A DNA stretch of 64,000 bases, from NCBI RefSeq assembly GCF_001598275.1, contig NZ_BCYQ01000006.1:1-64000 (forward strand), given 5' to 3'. The stretch comes from Moraxella oblonga NBRC 102422. GTDB taxonomy: Bacteria > Pseudomonadota > Gammaproteobacteria > Pseudomonadales > Moraxellaceae. Below, in pieces: positions 33,568 through 42,695 of this stretch. Both the position numbers and the translations under genes were made by a program. Numbering within the stretch: position 1 is the first letter of the stretch; every line of letters begins with the position of its first letter. The notes under the pieces are model-generated. The model had not been told where the DNA came from and ran no database searches. It worked only from the letters and a program-made list of their open reading frames with translations.

Positions 33568-34845
33568 ATGCCAAACGAAAATTTTTATGTCTTTAAAGCC
33601 CCTTTAACATTTGACCCAAGCAAAAGCGGTTCTTATGGCAGAGATGTTTTCGATATGTTAAATGCGTTGCCAAGAACTACCGAAACTGACCCTATCCATG
33701 ACATCATGAACAATGCTTTAAAACAATGGGTAGAAGAAGAATCCAAAAAAATGGTCAAAGATGATGAAATTATCCGCATTTATACAGAACAAGAAATTTA
33801 TGATGGCAAAAGTACCAGTACCCGTCCTTATTATTACTTAGAATGGGAACCTGACATCAACTTTGAGACATGGTATTTATTTATGATCAATACCGCCAAT
33901 CAACATGGCTACAATGTCTATTCAGATGTCGATCAGCGATTTTATTTTGCTGATGGGACTTGTTTTCCCAAAGATGGTCGTCAGCGTATCGAAGTGGCAG
34001 CCAGATCACAACAAGAACAAATCGCTGGTGGTTATGAAACCGTTCTAGAAATTATGCAAGAAGAGGCAAACAATCCACTTAACACAACTTATAGTAAGCA
34101 TTTGCGCAATGTTAATAGTAGGGTAATAATTTTTACAGCGATTTTACAACACTGTTTGGACAAATATGGCATCAAAGCGACCATTAAGCATGAAAAGGGA
34201 GAATATTTTAGAGTCATTTGCGATTGGCAAAATGAGGTAATATTTCTATTAGATTATGACATTCATAATACTCAAGCATTTTATATCTCTATACTCTCTT
34301 GTAGGATTCGTTTGAATTATGAAAATCCCAGAATAGTAGAAGAACTAAAAACAAAAGGTGTTTATGACAGAGGTGGAACGACCTTGTTTTGGGACAATCG
34401 TACACACTTTTTGATTTCTTACTATGAAAAACATCAAGGAAGTTCGTTAGATAACGAGACCCTTCGGATTGAAGCAAATAAAGTGTTTAAAGCCCAAAAC
34501 ATCACCAATACGGTAACAGCATTACACCATAGACTCACTCAAGATATTGATAATTTTGTGCAAACTATGTATCAATATGGCAATCTCTATGATTTTATTG
34601 ATGCCTCTTACCAAGAAACACATCCATTACACCCCTATTTATGGTCCTCACTTCGACCAATACCTGATCTTGGTTGGGTTTTAAAAGTTGCACATTATGT
34701 TGGACACCCCAAGCTACAAGAAATGATCAAAAAACAAGCATTACGCCTAGAGCAAGCTGAACCAGATGTGATTCAGAGCGAGCTTGAAAAAGAAATAGTG
34801 AGTTTTTATGTTGAAAACTATTTGCCAGAACATCAAAAATCATGA
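33568..34845 (+). CDS. Hypothetical 425-aa cytoplasmic protein next to the giant protein
   Basis: The ATG at 33568 follows CAGGAAC with good spacing. The protein has no signal peptide and no membrane segment. It is rich in aromatic and charged residues (PYYYLEWEPDINFETWYLF, YNVYSDVDQRFYFADG) and has a mainly helical C-terminal part. I do not recognise a family. It lies 92 bases after the giant gene, on the same strand and beyond its terminator-like hairpin, and before the export operon. A protein of this size and place could be an immunity protein against the internal toxin-like module, or a dedicated chaperone. Both are inferences from position only. Confidence 0.8.
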   Translation: MPNENFYVFKAPLTFDPSKSGSYGRDVFDMLNALPRTTETDPIHDIMNNALKQWVEEESKKMVKDDEIIRIYTEQEIYDGKSTSTRPYYYLEWEPDINFETWYLFMINTANQHGYNVYSDVDQRFYFADGTCFPKDGRQRIEVAARSQQEQIAGGYETVLEIMQEEANNPLNTTYSKHLRNVNSRVIIFTAILQHCLDKYGIKATIKHEKGEYFRVICDWQNEVIFLLDYDIHNTQAFYISILSCRIRLNYENPRIVEELKTKGVYDRGGTTLFWDNRTHFLISYYEKHQGSSLDNETLRIEANKVFKAQNITNTVTALHHRLTQDIDNFVQTMYQYGNLYDFIDASYQETHPLHPYLWSSLRPIPDLGWVLKVAHYVGHPKLQEMIKKQALRLEQAEPDVIQSELEKEIVSFYVENYLPEHQKS

Positions 34846-34886
34846 TAGATTCTTAAGGCAATAGATTTCCTACAAAACTAGATTTT

Positions 34887-34959
34887 CCGTTCGCCCTTAA
34901 GCTTGCCTTCGGGTGGCGGAAGACAGTGGCGGTTCGACAAGCTCACTTTGAGCGGTTTT
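34887..34959. repeat. Degenerate REP-like palindromic repeat
   Basis: Two half-palindromes related to CCGTTCGCCCTGAGCTTG and GGTTCGACAAGCTCA face each other: CCGTTCGCCCTTAAGCTTG from 34887 and GGTTCGACAAGCTCACTTTG from 34931. The same motif recurs in better-preserved form at 62126-62196. This family of REP-like sequences is scattered in intergenic regions of many Gram-negatives. The rest of the 224-base gap holds the promoter listed next. Confidence 0.65.
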
Positions 34960-35000
34960 CCTTATTTTGGAGTTTCGCAGGAAGTTTAATAAATTCCTCA

Positions 35001-35029
35001 TTGAAATATTTGTAAATTTTTGTTATAAT
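35001..35029 (+). promoter_or_regulatory. Sigma-70 promoter of the export operon
   Basis: TTGAAA at 35001-35006 and TATAAT at 35024-35029 are separated by 17 bases, close to consensus in both boxes. The TolC-like gene starts 40 bases after the -10 box, so the export operon can be expressed separately from the giant gene. Confidence 0.75.
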
Positions 35030-35069
35030 ATATGGTTAAAATTTATAAATCTTCAAGAAGAGTCATCCT

Positions 35070-36611
35070 GTGAAAATTGTCCAGCTATCTTTAAAAAAAG
35101 CCATAAAACTTTTTCTTTTAAGTATCAGCTGGACCATTATGTCGCAAAGTCATGCGCAAATTGCTAGCATTGGCAACATTAAATCATCAGAAATCATCCA
35201 AAAAAATCAAATAGTAACACCCAACTCAAATAGTAGCCCAAGTCTGCTGGAGCTACAGCAAGCCACCATTTCTCAAAACCCTGAACTTAAAGCACGCTAT
35301 GCTAGCAATGACAGTGCTAAAAGTAATATAGACATCGCTAAAACTGCTTGGTATCCAAATGTTAGTATGACTATTGGTAAAACCTATGGACGAGGTGAAG
35401 GCAACTTTAAAAATACCAATGTGGTACCCTCTAAAGTTAATGAAACAGGTAAAATGGGCTTCAGCATCACCCAAAATCTCTATGACCCAACCATCAAGTT
35501 TGACATCGAACAGGCCAAACTAAGCCATCAAGCCAGTAAATATGCTTTATCACAAATCCACGACGAGCTAACCAATCGTATCGTCAGTCTATTTCTTGAC
35601 ATATTGGTTAACCAAGCACAAATAGACTTATTAAAGAGACAACATATGGCAGTTGATGCCCAAAAAATACAAGCTCAAAAAAGCTTTGATGTTGGTATTG
35701 TATCAATTACAGATGTCAAAGAAGCTGAGGCCAAAGCAGATAAAATTCGTTCCCAACTTGCCGCTTTAGAGTGGCAACTCAAAACTAAACAACAAGAGCT
35801 TGCCATACTGACCGGTGGTCTGACTATTAACCCTACAGACTATCACTCAAGCACTAAGATCCTACCAGACATCAAAGCTGAAGATATTGAGCAATGGCAG
35901 ATGATGATTACTGACCAAAACATGGCAGTGCAGCAAGCCTTGGTGGAATACCAGCTTGCTAAACTTGACACAAAAAAACAAGACCATCAGTATTATCCTA
36001 AAGTACAGTTCGTGGTTGAAAATAGTAGAAACTTTGAACCAATTACTGATGCCGGACATAAAACATACAGTAACAACAAATGGGAATGGAGTGCAGGTGT
36101 TCAACTCAACATTAATCTTCACAATACCAATACAAACAGTGCACAGACTCGTAAAATACGTGCCGAAGAAAACTTAAAATACCAAAATTACCTAGTAGCC
36201 AAAGAACAGCAAACCGTTGAATTAAACCGCACTTTCTACCAAATCTTATCTTCAATTGCTGAATACCAAGGTCTTTATGCGGCCGACCAATCAGCACGCA
36301 CAGCGTTGTCTGCTAACCAACTTGGTTATCAAGTCGGAATGCGTACCAATATTGATGTACTTGAAGCACAAACCAAAGTTTATGAAGCTAATCGTGATAA
36401 ACTGGTTGCTTGGTATGATAGCTGGAAAAATTACATCAAGCTTAACCAAATTGCAGGAACATTAACGTCCGAGCAACTAATACAAATTGATAATCTACTA
36501 CGCCAGACAGTAGGTAACGACACGAATGCAGACATTGATAAATTTGGCATGTTACCATCTATTTCAACAATCGAACTGGTAGCACCGACATCTAAGTATA
36601 AAAATCTGTGA
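35070..36611 (+). CDS. TolC-family outer membrane efflux/secretion channel
   Basis: This 513-residue protein starts at a GTG preceded by AAGAAGAG (35055-35062). A hydrophobic signal peptide (FLLSISWTIMSQSHAQ) ends near residue 30. The mature part has the two-fold OEP repeat of TolC proteins: long helical hairpins, QNPELKARYAS near the start, GFSITQNLYD as an outer-membrane strand, QKSFDVGIVSITDVKEAEAK in the first half, and LGYQVGMRTNIDVLEAQ at the matching place in the second half. TolC proteins are trimers forming a duct across outer membrane and periplasm. As first gene of the operon it should be the exit channel for the HlyD-type adaptors encoded downstream. Family is certain, substrate inferred. 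Confidence 0.9.
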   Translation: MKIVQLSLKKAIKLFLLSISWTIMSQSHAQIASIGNIKSSEIIQKNQIVTPNSNSSPSLLELQQATISQNPELKARYASNDSAKSNIDIAKTAWYPNVSMTIGKTYGRGEGNFKNTNVVPSKVNETGKMGFSITQNLYDPTIKFDIEQAKLSHQASKYALSQIHDELTNRIVSLFLDILVNQAQIDLLKRQHMAVDAQKIQAQKSFDVGIVSITDVKEAEAKADKIRSQLAALEWQLKTKQQELAILTGGLTINPTDYHSSTKILPDIKAEDIEQWQMMITDQNMAVQQALVEYQLAKLDTKKQDHQYYPKVQFVVENSRNFEPITDAGHKTYSNNKWEWSAGVQLNINLHNTNTNSAQTRKIRAEENLKYQNYLVAKEQQTVELNRTFYQILSSIAEYQGLYAADQSARTALSANQLGYQVGMRTNIDVLEAQTKVYEANRDKLVAWYDSWKNYIKLNQIAGTLTSEQLIQIDNLLRQTVGNDTNADIDKFGMLPSISTIELVAPTSKYKNL

Positions 36612-36633
36612 CAGATCTGGGATAACTTTTCGC

Positions 36634-38478
36634 ATGCCAACTACTCCGATCCCAATTCCTGATTTACTGTTGCACTGGTTGCATCGTACTCAGCTTGCAG
36701 GTCTTGATATTGTCGCGGTAGCGACACATCAACTGCCAGTCATTGGTAATCAAGACTTTATCAATATATCTGCACTAGCATCAACACAATTTACCCAAAG
36801 ACCAACCAATCTTACACAAACCTTAACGAGCCTACTTAGTGTACCCGAAGACGATTTGGAGAATATCAGTAACACCACCCCAGTAGATACAGGTGAACAG
36901 CACCATACTAAAGCGACTCAAACCAGACTTGCTACACTTTGGCAAAGCCAGCTTGCCAAAATAAATGTACAACAGCCCATCAAAGTGCAACGCATTGAGG
37001 ATTTGGTACTCATCAGTTGCTTAATCATTAGCCAAGAAGCACAAAGTGCCTACATTGGTTGTTTGATTGCACCGCCTTTTCACCAGCACATGCTAGACTT
37101 ACTACAACTGAGTCTTGGCTGGTTGTTTTATGGTTTTGTGATTGCACAACACCCAGAAGGAGAACGTGCTAAGCGATTGCTTAATATTACTAGCGACATA
37201 CTTGACCAACCAGATGCCAAATCTGCAGCTCAAGCATGGGTCAATCAAGCCAAACAATGGGCTAATGAAATGGGTCATGAAGATGTAGGCATTAGCCTAT
37301 TTCAAGTAATAGCTAACCGCCCAAAATGGTGGGTGTCTGCCAATATCGCATGGGCGGTAAAAGGCTCGGCAGTTATGCAACAAGCTAATGAGCTAGCTGC
37401 CATGGCAATACTTGAAGGAAAAAGTCAAACTAATAAAGACTGGTGGGTTTATCCCATGCATCATCAGGGACAAACGACTGCCGTACTCTTACTTGACAAC
37501 CGAAGCAATCATAAAAACCCCATTCAAGATGATGAACTACTGCTGATGTTGCAAGCAAGTGCTGACCTATTTGAACCCATACTACGACAATGGCGTAAAT
37601 CTGAACAGAGCTTGGTTCATCATGGCTATCACTCATCAACCTCACTCATGGGCAAACTGTTGGGGCGAGGTTACTTGGATTATAAACTCATTGTATTGTT
37701 ACTCACCATCGTATTGCTGGCTATTACGCTGATACCAGTTGATGACATTGTTACTGCACCATTATATATTGAAGGTGATAAACGCTACACGGTAACAGCC
37801 CCACAACAAAGTTATATAATTGAAGTTCTAGCACGACCGGGTGATAACGTCAAGCAAGGGCAAATTATTGCCAAACTTGAAGATAAAGATCTTAAAATGG
37901 AAGCCAGTGATATCCAAAGCCAACTTGAGCAAACTGAAGGGCAGTTTCGTCAAGCTATGGCGGATATGGATGCAGCCAACAGCGGTTTAGCAGTCAACCA
38001 AAAACAACAAGCACAATCTAAGCTTGATTTAATCAATCGCAAAATAGCAAGAACCATCATTAAATCCCCAATTGATGGCGTGGTTGTGAGTGGTGATTGG
38101 CAACAAAAAATTGGCACACCCATTGAAGAAGGGGCGGAATTATTTCAAGTGGCAGATGTGGCTAGCTATCGAGTTATATTACATGTGCCCGATAAAGACA
38201 TGGATCGCTTGCAGATTGGTGAAACAGGTAAAATGAAACTAACCAGCCTACCCGATCAAACCTTTGATTTTACTGTTCGTAGATTGACAGCTGTCGCCGA
38301 AGTCAAAGATGGGGAAAATGGTTTTAGCGTTGAAGCAAGTTTGAATGCCACCCCAACACAGATTAACCCAGGAATGCAAGGTGTGGGTAAAGTCAAGGTG
38401 GGGAAAACCAATCTGATTACTCTTTGGACACGCAACCTTATTGATTGGGTGCGTTTAAAATTATGGTCGGTATTTTAA
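36634..38478 (+). CDS. GAF-HlyD fusion: membrane-anchored periplasmic adaptor with cytoplasmic N-domain
   Basis: The 614-residue protein has a soluble N-terminal half of about 345 residues whose second part (about 190-330) resembles a GAF domain, one membrane segment (about 351-367, LIVLLLTIVLLAITLIP), and a periplasmic HlyD-like part. The latter contains a lipoyl/biotinyl-like half (about 387-420: TAPQQSYIIEVLARPGDNVK), a short coiled-coil, the second lipoyl half (IIKSPIDGVVVSGDW) and a beta-barrel ending. This is the fold of membrane fusion proteins that join an inner-membrane pump to TolC. Its stop codon directly abuts the next start, so translation is coupled. The large cytoplasmic domain is unusual for HlyD and could sense a signal or contact the SecA-like motor. 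The ribosome site is weak (CTGGGA). Confidence 0.85.
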   Translation: MPTTPIPIPDLLLHWLHRTQLAGLDIVAVATHQLPVIGNQDFINISALASTQFTQRPTNLTQTLTSLLSVPEDDLENISNTTPVDTGEQHHTKATQTRLATLWQSQLAKINVQQPIKVQRIEDLVLISCLIISQEAQSAYIGCLIAPPFHQHMLDLLQLSLGWLFYGFVIAQHPEGERAKRLLNITSDILDQPDAKSAAQAWVNQAKQWANEMGHEDVGISLFQVIANRPKWWVSANIAWAVKGSAVMQQANELAAMAILEGKSQTNKDWWVYPMHHQGQTTAVLLLDNRSNHKNPIQDDELLLMLQASADLFEPILRQWRKSEQSLVHHGYHSSTSLMGKLLGRGYLDYKLIVLLLTIVLLAITLIPVDDIVTAPLYIEGDKRYTVTAPQQSYIIEVLARPGDNVKQGQIIAKLEDKDLKMEASDIQSQLEQTEGQFRQAMADMDAANSGLAVNQKQQAQSKLDLINRKIARTIIKSPIDGVVVSGDWQQKIGTPIEEGAELFQVADVASYRVILHVPDKDMDRLQIGETGKMKLTSLPDQTFDFTVRRLTAVAEVKDGENGFSVEASLNATPTQINPGMQGVGKVKVGKTNLITLWTRNLIDWVRLKLWSVF

Positions 38479-40683
38479 ATGGTCACGAAGGCTATTTTTT
38501 CTGAGCATTGGCATCTTGTCAAAGATGTTCGTCCCAAGCTACGAGAAGCCATTGATGTATTTCCTAGACAACTACGGGGGCGTTCGTGGGTTTTCTTGCA
38601 TGATCAAAAAACCCAAAAGTTTTTAAGGCTAACACCAGAGGCTTGGCTGATTGTTAAAATGATGGATGGACGCACCGACCTACAAACCCTGTGGGAGAAT
38701 GCCAGTTTAAGCCAAGACCATCTACCAACAAACCACAGCTTTTATCAAGACCCTGACACTCATATCATCAGCCAGCATGAACTGGTCATATTGCTAAGTC
38801 AGCTTTATAGCAATGATATGTTACAAACCCAACATAATGCCGATGCAGTGGAGATGGGCAAACGTTTTAAAAAACAGCGTTTTAATGAATTTAAACAATC
38901 ATTTTTAAATCCAATTAGCATCAAAATCCCATTATTTCATCCAGATAAATGGTTTACAGGGCAACAAAAACTAGCCAATCAGCTATATAGTACGATGGGA
39001 TTGCTAATTTGGATGATGGTGGTTATTCCAGCAATGGTGCTAGCTGGAGTGCATTGGCACACCCTAACCAATAACCTATCAGACAGAATGCTATCGGTCA
39101 GCAACCTATTTATCCTATGGTGTACTTATCCGATGGTCAAAGCTTTTCATGAATGGGCACATGGCATGGCGGTTAAGGCTTGGGGTGGGCATGTGCGTGA
39201 GGTAGGTCTTATATTCGTCATCTTTATGCCAGTGCCTTATGTAGATGCTACATATTCCTACCGCTTTACCTCCAAATGGGTAAGAGCATTGGTGGCTGCC
39301 ACAGGCATCATGGCAGAGTTATTCTTAGGTGCATTAGCTTTATACATATGGCTAAACGTTGAATCTGGTCTGATCAGTGCTTTTGCTTACAATGTGATTA
39401 TCATTGCTGGGGTGTCAAGCTTACTGGTGAATGGTAATCCTCTCATGAAATACGATGGTTACTATGTGTTAAGCGATCTAATAGAAATTCCCAACCTAGC
39501 ACAACGCTCGAAACAATACTGGGTGTATCTGTCCGACAAATACCTATTTGGAGCAACTGAAGCCAAACCACCTCTTGGTCATGAAAAAGAGTGGGGTTGG
39601 CTATTCATCTATGGACTAATTAGCCCTTTGTACCGCCTGTTTGTAATATTTGGCATGATATGGTTGGTAGCCAAACGATACTTTATTATCGGTGTGATCA
39701 TGGCATTGGCATCAGCGTGGCAATCGTTTATCATGCTGATTTACAAAGCCATCAAACATGTTTTTACTAGTCAGACCCTTATGAAGTATCGCTTATCTAG
39801 CAAACGCCGTTTATACGGCTTAACGTTCATTATACTGCTAATTTTATTTGCACTACCATTGCCGTTTTACAGCGTACAACAAGGTGTAGTCTGGTTACCA
39901 GATGATAATATTGTCCGAGCGAGGGTGTCGGGCATCTTGCACCCTGAAAACTTAAAAGATGGTCAGTCTATTCAAGTCTCCCAAAAAATTGCACAACTGA
40001 CCAATACAGATCTTTCTCAAAAATACTTACACTTAGAACAAGAAATAGTGGCACTAGACCTAAAAATTCGTCAAGCACAAAGTGATGATTCTAACAAACT
40101 TGAAAGTTTACTTAGCCAACAGCGGGCTCTACAAGCACAGCGTAAACTATTAGAAGCTGATACTCAGGCATTAAACATCATCGCTCCCACCCAAGGTTAT
40201 TGGTATGCCAAAGCCATTAACAACACCCAAGACAGTTATGTTAAAAAGGGTGATATTATCGGCTATGTGATACCCAAGCAAACCAATCTTGTACGAGTCA
40301 TTATTGAGCAAAATGACATGAACTTCATTGAGCAACGCTTGCAAGGTATTCACTTAAAAACTCGTAGCAACCTCACACAAACTTATACAGCTACCATCAT
40401 TCAAAGAACCCCAAAAGCCAGTTTTGAGCTTCCAAATGCTGCGTTGGGCATTAACGCTGGTGGCAATATTATCGTTGACCCCAATGATAGTAGTGGAACC
40501 AAATCACTAGAACGTGTGTTTGATATCCAACTAAAACTTAATGATGGTCAAACATTGAAAGCTAATCAACCACTTGGTGTCAATGATCGTATCTATGTAC
40601 GTTTTGATCTAGGAAAGCTACCAATTGGGTGGCAATGGTTAATTCGAGCACGTCAACTATTTTTAAAGAATTTTAATGTTTAA
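38479..40683 (+). CDS. PqqD-like / M50 site-2-protease-like / HlyD fusion membrane protein
   Basis: The 734-residue protein has three parts. Residues about 35-75 (SWVFLHDQKTQKFLRLTPEAW) resemble a PqqD/RRE peptide-binding domain. Residues about 170-460 form several membrane helices with both M50 zinc signatures intact: HEWAH at 224-228 and NP with DG at 320-327 (NPLMKYDGYY). Residues about 470-730 are a HlyD-like periplasmic part with ARVSGILHP, a coiled-coil (about 515-565) and lipoyl-like IIAPTQGYW. It overlaps the SecA-like gene by 8 bases. The combination suggests an inner-membrane hub that binds a leader sequence, may cut it, and connects to the outer channel. Catalysis is supported by residues, not by experiment. 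Confidence 0.88.
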   Translation: MVTKAIFSEHWHLVKDVRPKLREAIDVFPRQLRGRSWVFLHDQKTQKFLRLTPEAWLIVKMMDGRTDLQTLWENASLSQDHLPTNHSFYQDPDTHIISQHELVILLSQLYSNDMLQTQHNADAVEMGKRFKKQRFNEFKQSFLNPISIKIPLFHPDKWFTGQQKLANQLYSTMGLLIWMMVVIPAMVLAGVHWHTLTNNLSDRMLSVSNLFILWCTYPMVKAFHEWAHGMAVKAWGGHVREVGLIFVIFMPVPYVDATYSYRFTSKWVRALVAATGIMAELFLGALALYIWLNVESGLISAFAYNVIIIAGVSSLLVNGNPLMKYDGYYVLSDLIEIPNLAQRSKQYWVYLSDKYLFGATEAKPPLGHEKEWGWLFIYGLISPLYRLFVIFGMIWLVAKRYFIIGVIMALASAWQSFIMLIYKAIKHVFTSQTLMKYRLSSKRRLYGLTFIILLILFALPLPFYSVQQGVVWLPDDNIVRARVSGILHPENLKDGQSIQVSQKIAQLTNTDLSQKYLHLEQEIVALDLKIRQAQSDDSNKLESLLSQQRALQAQRKLLEADTQALNIIAPTQGYWYAKAINNTQDSYVKKGDIIGYVIPKQTNLVRVIIEQNDMNFIEQRLQGIHLKTRSNLTQTYTATIIQRTPKASFELPNAALGINAGGNIIVDPNDSSGTKSLERVFDIQLKLNDGQTLKANQPLGVNDRIYVRFDLGKLPIGWQWLIRARQLFLKNFNV

Positions 40684-42691
40684 TTCTACGTTTATCAAAT
40701 ATTTGCGTAAACAGCCATTATTGCTGGCGGACGGTCTTCGTGAGGAGAGAAGTAGCCTTGAACAAAACAAGCTAAGACGATTCGTTACCAATCTAGAGGC
40801 CTACTATGCAACCAAACATTATGATCGTTTGCAAGTCAATCAACACAGTCGCCACATCAACAAATTCCATCAACAACTCATTGGGTTATCGGATGAGGCG
40901 TTAAAGCAAACATTTAAAGAGACAATTATCTTACTTAATCAACAAAAGCAGGTATCACATTATTTAGCCAAAGCATTTGCCTGTATTGGTGAGGCTATTT
41001 ATCGCCTTTTTGGTTTCTATCCTCATTCGGTACAATACTTGGGTGCTTATGTGCTATTGCAAGGTAAGCTGGCTGAAATGCAGACTGGGGAAGGTAAGAC
41101 TATTGTGGCAGGGATGGCAGCTACATTGGTGGCCGCAACTGGGTCGGCTGTACATGTCTTAAGTACCAATGACTACTTAGCGACACGTGACCAACAAGAA
41201 ATGCAACCGTTATTTCATTTTTTTGATATATCAAGCGGCGCGATTGATTCAGAGATGCAAATTGAAGAACGTCAACAGCAATACCAATGTTCAATCTGCT
41301 ATGTCAGTGCCAACGAGTTGGTCTTTGATGTGTTAAAAGATGAACTTAATATCAATCATCAGCTCACTCGTAAAAAATCCACCCTACAACGCTTTATTAG
41401 TGCCAATCCTAATCAGGCAAATTTGTTAGTGCCTGCCTTACACTTTTGTATTGTTGATGAGGCGGATAGTGTGTTGATTGATGAAGCAAGTACTCCGCTT
41501 ATTATCTCACAAGAGGCAGAATCTTTCATGGATGAGGACTTGCTACGCTGGGGACTAGCCCAAGCAAAACACCTAAAACTTAACCAAGATTTTACCCTAG
41601 ATTCCACTAACCAAGATATTAACTTAGCCACAGACTTTATGCTAAATGACAATCTACCATTACCAAGTGGCTTAAAACCCATGTGGTCAACTCGCATCTG
41701 GCAAAACGTGGTCATCAAAAAAGCATTAACTGCACTACACCTATTTAATAAAGATGAACATTATATTGTACTAAATGACAAAGTGGTAATTGTTGATGAA
41801 TCAACGGGTCGTCCTATGCCAGATCGCAGTTGGGAGCAAGGTCTGCATCAGTTAATAGAGATCAAAGAAAATGTTGAAGTATCTAAGACCAGAGAAACGA
41901 TTGCTCAGATGACGTTTCAACGTTTTTTTAGGCGGTATATCCTGTTATCAGGACTCACAGGTACGGCAACTGAAGTAAGTAGGGAGATGTGGAAAGTATA
42001 CGGTCTGAAAGTCTGTGTAATTCCGCCAAATCGTCGCAATCGTCGCAAAACCTTACCTCGCGACTGTCATCGTCTCCTTGATAATAAATGGCAAGCGGTT
42101 GTAAATGAGGCCATTCAGAGGGCGACCTTGGGGCAACCAGTACTCATTGGTACTCGTAGTGTGGAGGCATCAGAGCGTGTTTACGAATTACTTAATCAAT
42201 CATTACACCCAAACTTATTTACTCTTTATTTGCTAAATGCTCGGCAAAACGCTAAAGAAGCTGAAATTGTTGCTAAAGCTGGTATTAGTGGTACAATTAC
42301 TATTGCCACCAACATGGCTGGTCGTGGTACTGATATTAAACTTGATGACAAAGCCAAGCAAAGTGGCGGATTACATGTGATTTTAACTGAACACCATGAC
42401 TCTACACGCATTGACCGACAACTAATTGGTCGTAGTGCCAGACAAGGAAATAGCGGTTCATTTCGAGAAATTGTCTGTTTTAATGATACTATTTTATTAA
42501 ATCATCGTAGTGTGTGGCAGATAATCGGTTGTTGGATGCCCACAGCATGCTTACGACGTTTTTTTTACAACCAAGCTATCTTGGTAGCACAACGATATGC
42601 CCAACAACGGCAATATGAAATTCGTATGAATACCCTAAAACAAGACCATCAGCGCCAAAAACAAATTGGCTTTATCGGAAAATTAAGGTAA
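40676..42691 (+). CDS. SecA-like ATPase, C-terminally shortened
   Basis: The 671-residue protein carries the SecA motor: Walker A MQTGEGKT (135-142), DEAD-type box IVDEADSVLIDEASTPLIIS (259-278), DESTGRPMPDRSWEQGLHQ (374-392), LTGTA (427-431), ATNMAGRGTD (544-553) and arginine-finger GRSARQG (585-591). Canonical SecA has about 900 residues. This one ends in the region of the helical scaffold, so the helical wing, two-helix finger and zinc-binding tail appear absent, and the pre-protein cross-linking region looks shortened. It is therefore a paralog, not the housekeeping secA. Overlap with the M50-HlyD gene and 4-base spacing to the last adaptor place it in the secretion operon, which has no ABC ATPase. 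It probably energises export. Confidence 0.92.
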   Translation: MFNSTFIKYLRKQPLLLADGLREERSSLEQNKLRRFVTNLEAYYATKHYDRLQVNQHSRHINKFHQQLIGLSDEALKQTFKETIILLNQQKQVSHYLAKAFACIGEAIYRLFGFYPHSVQYLGAYVLLQGKLAEMQTGEGKTIVAGMAATLVAATGSAVHVLSTNDYLATRDQQEMQPLFHFFDISSGAIDSEMQIEERQQQYQCSICYVSANELVFDVLKDELNINHQLTRKKSTLQRFISANPNQANLLVPALHFCIVDEADSVLIDEASTPLIISQEAESFMDEDLLRWGLAQAKHLKLNQDFTLDSTNQDINLATDFMLNDNLPLPSGLKPMWSTRIWQNVVIKKALTALHLFNKDEHYIVLNDKVVIVDESTGRPMPDRSWEQGLHQLIEIKENVEVSKTRETIAQMTFQRFFRRYILLSGLTGTATEVSREMWKVYGLKVCVIPPNRRNRRKTLPRDCHRLLDNKWQAVVNEAIQRATLGQPVLIGTRSVEASERVYELLNQSLHPNLFTLYLLNARQNAKEAEIVAKAGISGTITIATNMAGRGTDIKLDDKAKQSGGLHVILTEHHDSTRIDRQLIGRSARQGNSGSFREIVCFNDTILLNHRSVWQIIGCWMPTACLRRFFYNQAILVAQRYAQQRQYEIRMNTLKQDHQRQKQIGFIGKLR

Positions 42692-42695
42692 CCCT

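Noticed and set aside
34967-35167. 66-codon plus-strand frame upstream of the TolC gene
   Set aside because: It overlaps the promoter and the signal peptide region of the TolC-like gene in another frame; the GTG at 35070 has the ribosome site and the signal peptide.
40676-42691. Housekeeping secA
   Set aside because: It is about 230 residues too short, has diverged motifs and sits in a secretion operon.
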